From NCBI GenBank assembly GCA_016234305.1, contig JACRFM010000053.1:1-9447 (forward strand): a DNA stretch of 9,447 nucleotides, in the 5' to 3' direction. Below, piece after piece: positions 6,496 through 9,447 of this stretch. Under the pieces are notes generated by a model, which searched no databases, was not told the origin of the DNA, and saw only the letters and a list, made by a program, of their open reading frames with translations. The stretch's first letter is position 1; each line of letters opens with the position of its first letter. The stretch is from Candidatus Kerfeldbacteria bacterium. GTDB lineage: Bacteria > Patescibacteriota > Patescibacteriia > Veblenbacterales > UBA10138. A program made the position numbers and the translations under genes.

Positions 6496-7854
6496 CTAAT
6501 TAGAGGCAACCGCCACATAAGCTTGTGATTCAGAAGCTAATGAATCATAAACTTTATGATATTTACTAACATAGTAAACAGTTTCCGGTTTGAGGTTGTA
6601 GCGGCTGGCTAATTGATAGGCCCGGGTGGCAGTTTGAACCTGAGCTTTGGCCGTTTTAAGTTCTAATTCCAGTTTAGTCTTTTGAGCTTTGCTAATTTTC
6701 TTGACAGCTAATTGTTTTTTAATTTGCTTAACCTGCGCCAAGTAAGCTTGCTCCTGTTTTTTATATAAAGTCCTTTTGGCAGTACGGTCGCTGGCCCAGT
6801 CTTCACCCCATTGGTTAAAAGCCTTAATGACCCGGGTAATTCCTCCGTTGTAGCCAGCGGCTAAATAAGCTCCGATTTTTTTGTCGTCATTTTGGGCGGC
6901 ATCTTTCATAGTTTGCGGCAGTTTGCTCAAATTGTCGTCCAGTAAACCAACCGCCGCCTTGATGGCATTGTAGGGGTCTACCATACCTTGTTCAAAATTT
7001 TTGTTAAGCACTAATTCCGGATGTGATTTAACAATCAATTTGTAGGTTGACGGTATAAATTGAGCAATACCCCGGGCGGAGGCGGCGGAGGCGGCATAGG
7101 CAAAAGAAAAATGCCGGTTCGTGGCCAGCGTCACATAGAATTTATTAAGATATTGTGTGACCGCTGCCGAGTCCTGCTTAATCGCGCCTACGTGTTCAAT
7201 GGCAATAATTGATTTTATCAGAACCGGGTCAATGACCTCAGCCAAGAGTTTATTTGGATAAGCATGCGATTTTACGCCTAGGCTGGTTAATTCACTGTAG
7301 ACAGCGTTAATTTTATCGTTAAAGTATGTTTTACCTTCGTTAATGATGGCCGCGATGTTTAAATAATCGTGATACGGCACGTAAACTACATTTTCTAATT
7401 TAAATTTTGGTTTTTTCCTAGTGCCGATAGACTGGAAAATTGGATGAATGACTGCCACCACGTAAGCCGCAGGTTCGCCCTTAACTTCATATTGTGAATT
7501 AACACCATTATCAAGTTTTATTTTAATGGTATAGGTCTTGTTGTCGTCCAATGTTACCAGCTTGCTGGTTTTTTTGCCGGTTAGGTAAAGTAGTTGGTCA
7601 GTGTCTTTTTGCCATAAAGCCAGCTTAACCGGTAAGGCGGCTTTTTTGCTGGTGACAGTCACGGCTTTATAGGTGGAGTCTGATTTTTGAGTATCAACTT
7701 CAGTTTGTAGTGTAGCTTGTGCCAGCTTGATGGCCTTAAACAGCCTTGTCCCCTCTTCATTACCCAAGGCAGGGTTAGTTTGAGCCTGTACCTGATTTAG
7801 GCTTAATAAAAAAAACACCCCACTTAGGCATGTTGTAATAAATAATTTCCGCAT
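6496..7854 (-). CDS. secreted lytic transglycosylase (SLT domain with coiled-coil insertion)
   Basis: A 452-residue exported enzyme that should cleave the MurNAc-GlcNAc bond of peptidoglycan. A signal peptide covers residues 1-24, with a likely cut after VQA. Residues 25-200 are a β-rich region without a recognised domain. The SLT domain begins near 205: catalytic glutamate E220 in SIIAIEHVG, then ARGIAQFIPST (260-270), DPYNAIKAAVGLL (293-305) and AAGYNGG (332-338). The closing element usual in this family, PETxxYVxKY, appears only at about 423-432. The stretch between is lysine- and glutamine-rich, predicted as a coiled-coil helical hairpin. I chose ATG 7854; a TTG at 7857 is possible, but a TATAAT box ends 7 bases before the ATG, which points to a leaderless mRNA starting at or near it. 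The gene lies 31 bases after the beta-CASP gene. Confidence 0.93.
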   Translation of the reverse strand: MRKLFITTCLSGVFFLLSLNQVQAQTNPALGNEEGTRLFKAIKLAQATLQTEVDTQKSDSTYKAVTVTSKKAALPVKLALWQKDTDQLLYLTGKKTSKLVTLDDNKTYTIKIKLDNGVNSQYEVKGEPAAYVVAVIHPIFQSIGTRKKPKFKLENVVYVPYHDYLNIAAIINEGKTYFNDKINAVYSELTSLGVKSHAYPNKLLAEVIDPVLIKSIIAIEHVGAIKQDSAAVTQYLNKFYVTLATNRHFSFAYAASAASARGIAQFIPSTYKLIVKSHPELVLNKNFEQGMVDPYNAIKAAVGLLDDNLSKLPQTMKDAAQNDDKKIGAYLAAGYNGGITRVIKAFNQWGEDWASDRTAKRTLYKKQEQAYLAQVKQIKKQLAVKKISKAQKTKLELELKTAKAQVQTATRAYQLASRYNLKPETVYYVSKYHKVYDSLASESQAYVAVASN

Positions 7855-7861
7855 CAATTAT

Positions 7862-7889
7862 ATTATAGCAGATTCAATAAAAATTTCAA
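7862..7889 (-). promoter_or_regulatory. strong extended -10 promoter of the transglycosylase gene, leaderless
   Basis: On the minus strand, TTGAAA (7884-7889) is followed by a 16-base spacer ending in TGC and then a perfect TATAAT (7862-7867). The TG one base before the -10 makes it an extended -10. Only 7 bases separate TATAAT from ATG 7854, so transcription should start at or within a base or two of the start codon. The -35 overlaps the TGA stop of the upstream beta-CASP gene (7886-7888), so the two genes can be expressed separately although on the same strand. Confidence 0.75.
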
Positions 7890-9295
7890 TTGATTTCCAC
7901 AGTTTCATGCATTTGTGGAATGGCAATTTTAACCCCTGGCAAGGTTTTATTGAGCGCCAAGCTCAAGGCGCTGGCTTGAGTCGGTTCGCCATGTACTAAA
8001 AATATTTCTTTCAGTCCCTTAATATGGCTGGCGTAATCAATTAAGGCTGGTTCATCGGCGTGGGCGCTAAATTCATTCAGAACCACTACCTGGGCCTTAA
8101 TGCCGTATTCTTTGCCGAATAATTTTATTTTTTTAACGCCTTCCACCAGCCGGCGACCGGCCGTATGCTGAGCCTGAAAGCCGGTGATTAAAATTGTGTT
8201 TTTGGCGTTACTGATGTTATTTATTAAATGGTGCACTATCCGGCCGGCTTCGCACATGCCGGAGGAAGAAATAATCATAAATGGACCGGGCAGGGTGTTA
8301 AGCGATTTGGATTCATCAACCGAAGAGACAAAGTGAAGATTTTTAAAAGACATTGGCACTTCGCCAAACTGTTCAAAATCAATCCAGGTTTCGCGGTCGT
8401 AAATTTCCCGGTGTTTTCTGAAAACCTCCGTGATTTCCGACGCCAAAGGGCTGTCGACATAGATTGGCATATTGCCTAAACCGCCTCGGTCGCTAATTTG
8501 ATGAAGCAGATAAACCAGCTCTTGGGTACGCCCGAGAGCAAATGACGGCACGATAATTTTACCTTTATTGGCTAAAGTTGACTTGATGACATTTTTTAAA
8601 ATCTCGACCGCTTTGTCAATTGGTTCGTGCGTGCGGTCGCCATAAGTGGATTCCATCAGCAGCAGCGATATTTCATCCTGAATATAATCAGGGTCGTCTA
8701 TTAGCGGGGTACCCTTTCTGCCTAAATCACCGGAGTAAGCCAGCTTAATTTCCTGTCCATTTTCGTACCCGGCCAGCACCACAGCCGCTGAACCTAAAAT
8801 ATGTCCGGCATTATAAAGTTTGATTTTGAGATTGTTGTTTATGGCAAACCAGTCGTTGTTTTTATCAACATAAGGTACGTTGGCAAAGCGTGACATCGTG
8901 GCTGCCACATCTTCGGCCGTATATAAAGGTTCGGCCAGTTCGTGGCCTTTAATCTTGTGGCGCAGCATGTATTCCTGGTCAGCCAGTTGAATATGGGCTG
9001 AATCCATCAATATCCACTGGCTGATGTCGCGCGTGGCCTCGGTGGAAAAAATGTTTCCTTTATAACCATTTTTGACCAGCAAAGGCAACAAGCCGCAATG
9101 GTCAAGATGGCCATGCGTTAAAACCACGGCCGTTATGGTGCTGGGGTCAAAAGGCAGCTCACTGTTTAATTCACGGGTGATTTGACGGCGGCCCTGAAAC
9201 GAGCCGCAATCCAGTAACACTCTATTTTTGCCGATTTCCACTAAATGTTTGGAGCCGGTCACTCCCCCGGCCGCTCCGTAAAACGTTATTTTCAT
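7886..9295 (-). CDS. beta-CASP metallo-beta-lactamase-fold RNA-processing exonuclease
   Basis: A 469-residue cytoplasmic metallo-hydrolase of the CPSF73/RNase J-like beta-CASP group, expected to cut RNA with two zinc ions. The lactamase half has HGHLDH at 61-66, H165 in GHILGSA and D190 in SGDLG. The beta-CASP motifs are E215 in ESTYGDR (motif A), H412 in SAHAD (motif B) and H435 in VHGEP (motif C). It also has the family-typical SGMCEAGR at 345-352. All metal ligands are present and the length is normal for a stand-alone member of the YSH1-type bacterial group. There is no KH domain and no RNase J-type C-terminal domain. The start is ATG 9295: a TGcTAAAAT element ends 6 bases before it, so the mRNA is probably leaderless. 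It ends in TGA. It is divergent from the gene that starts at 9410. Confidence 0.95.
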   Translation of the reverse strand: MKITFYGAAGGVTGSKHLVEIGKNRVLLDCGSFQGRRQITRELNSELPFDPSTITAVVLTHGHLDHCGLLPLLVKNGYKGNIFSTEATRDISQWILMDSAHIQLADQEYMLRHKIKGHELAEPLYTAEDVAATMSRFANVPYVDKNNDWFAINNNLKIKLYNAGHILGSAAVVLAGYENGQEIKLAYSGDLGRKGTPLIDDPDYIQDEISLLLMESTYGDRTHEPIDKAVEILKNVIKSTLANKGKIIVPSFALGRTQELVYLLHQISDRGGLGNMPIYVDSPLASEITEVFRKHREIYDRETWIDFEQFGEVPMSFKNLHFVSSVDESKSLNTLPGPFMIISSSGMCEAGRIVHHLINNISNAKNTILITGFQAQHTAGRRLVEGVKKIKLFGKEYGIKAQVVVLNEFSAHADEPALIDYASHIKGLKEIFLVHGEPTQASALSLALNKTLPGVKIAIPQMHETVEIN

Positions 9296-9301
9296 GGATG
9301 T

Positions 9302-9310
9302 ATTTTAGCA
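9302..9310 (-). promoter_or_regulatory. extended -10 promoter of the beta-CASP gene, leaderless
   Basis: TGC-TAAAAT on the minus strand ends 6 bases before ATG 9295. This is the same TGn-extended -10 at nearly the same distance from the ATG as in the transglycosylase promoter. The -35 is weak: no good TTGACA match at 16-18 bases, which is common for extended -10 promoters. The start of transcription is predicted at the ATG. Confidence 0.55.
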
Positions 9311-9351
9311 TATTATCTGAAGTAACGTACAACGAGATGATTTTTCTAACC

Positions 9352-9380
9352 TTGGCTAAATTCAATTTATATGATAAAGT
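9352..9380 (+). promoter_or_regulatory. possible promoter of the right-edge gene
   Basis: TTGGCT (9352-9357), a 17-base spacer ending in TGA, and TAAAGT (9375-9380) form a plausible plus-strand promoter. It would give a 5' leader of about 20-25 bases before ATG 9410. Both hexamers are only partial matches (about four of six), so this is a candidate only. It shares the 114-base divergent gap with the beta-CASP promoter. Confidence 0.35.
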
Positions 9381-9409
9381 TAAAAAACTGATTCCTAGTT
9401 TAAATTTAT

Positions 9410-9447
9410 ATGTCAAATCCCATTGAAGATTCAACCTTAATAGTGAA
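9410..9447 (+). CDS. start of a plus-strand gene, cut by the window edge
   Basis: ATG 9410 opens a frame that stays open to the right edge: 12 complete codons reading MSNPIEDSTLIV. It is the only plus-strand gene candidate in the window that does not overlap another gene, and it lies divergent to the beta-CASP gene, with a candidate promoter upstream. There is no Shine-Dalgarno. Twelve residues are too few to name a family. Confidence 0.45.
   Translation, partial: MSNPIEDSTLIV

Noticed and set aside
7886..7888. Alternative genetic code with TGA as glycine
   Set aside because: The beta-CASP protein ends naturally at TGA with a normal family length, and all other genes read well with the standard bacterial code.
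9222..9434. Minus-strand open frame overlapping the beta-CASP start
   Set aside because: It overlaps the well-supported start of the beta-CASP gene and its promoter, and the peptide has no family features.

Overview
The window looks like a piece of a reduced-genome bacterium of the Patescibacteria/CPR type, most likely Parcubacteria-like. The evidence is indirect. Genes are tightly packed and almost all lie on the minus strand. Most starts lack a Shine-Dalgarno sequence. There are several small membrane families that I associate with CPR genomes (DUF1761-like, DUF3147-like, a two-helix protein with an FWYLISC motif), and a 534-residue membrane protein whose C-terminus resembles a conserved CPR family of unknown function. 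One gene ends in TGA, so TGA is a stop here. That argues against the code-25 lineages (Gracilibacteria, Absconditabacteria). No marker gene is present, so the assignment is an inference.

Left part (1-1399, minus strand): the first 23 codons of a DUF1761-like membrane protein run off the left edge. Next come a small NUDIX hydrolase with the only strong Shine-Dalgarno in the window, a two-helix membrane protein of unknown function, a widespread type of palindromic repeat, and a DUF3147 membrane protein. This stretch looks more AT-rich and more accessory than the rest.

Centre (1470-4669, minus strand): a compact four-gene operon, with gaps of 8, 20 and 4 bases. In transcription order it encodes a cyclophilin lipoprotein, a four-helix membrane protein with paired cysteine motifs, a membrane-bound family 2 glycosyltransferase with D, DxD, TED and QxxRW elements, and a zinc-ribbon NUDIX hydrolase. 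The first three products act at or outside the membrane, which suggests a cell-envelope role: folding of exported proteins plus synthesis of a surface glycan. An AT-rich cluster of inverted repeats separates this operon from the next gene.

Right part (4769-9447): the 534-residue membrane protein, a secreted lytic transglycosylase whose SLT domain appears to be split by a coiled-coil insertion, and a beta-CASP metallo-beta-lactamase-fold RNA-processing enzyme, all on the minus strand. A plus-strand gene begins at the very right edge. Two genes here (transglycosylase and beta-CASP nuclease) have an extended -10 element 6-7 bases before the ATG, which predicts leaderless mRNAs.

I see no CRISPR array, transposase, prophage, tRNA or rRNA gene. 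No stretch over 300 bases is without a gene. The points most worth a second look are the interrupted SLT domain, the leaderless promoters, the cysteine membrane protein next to the cyclophilin, and the 534-residue protein of unknown function.
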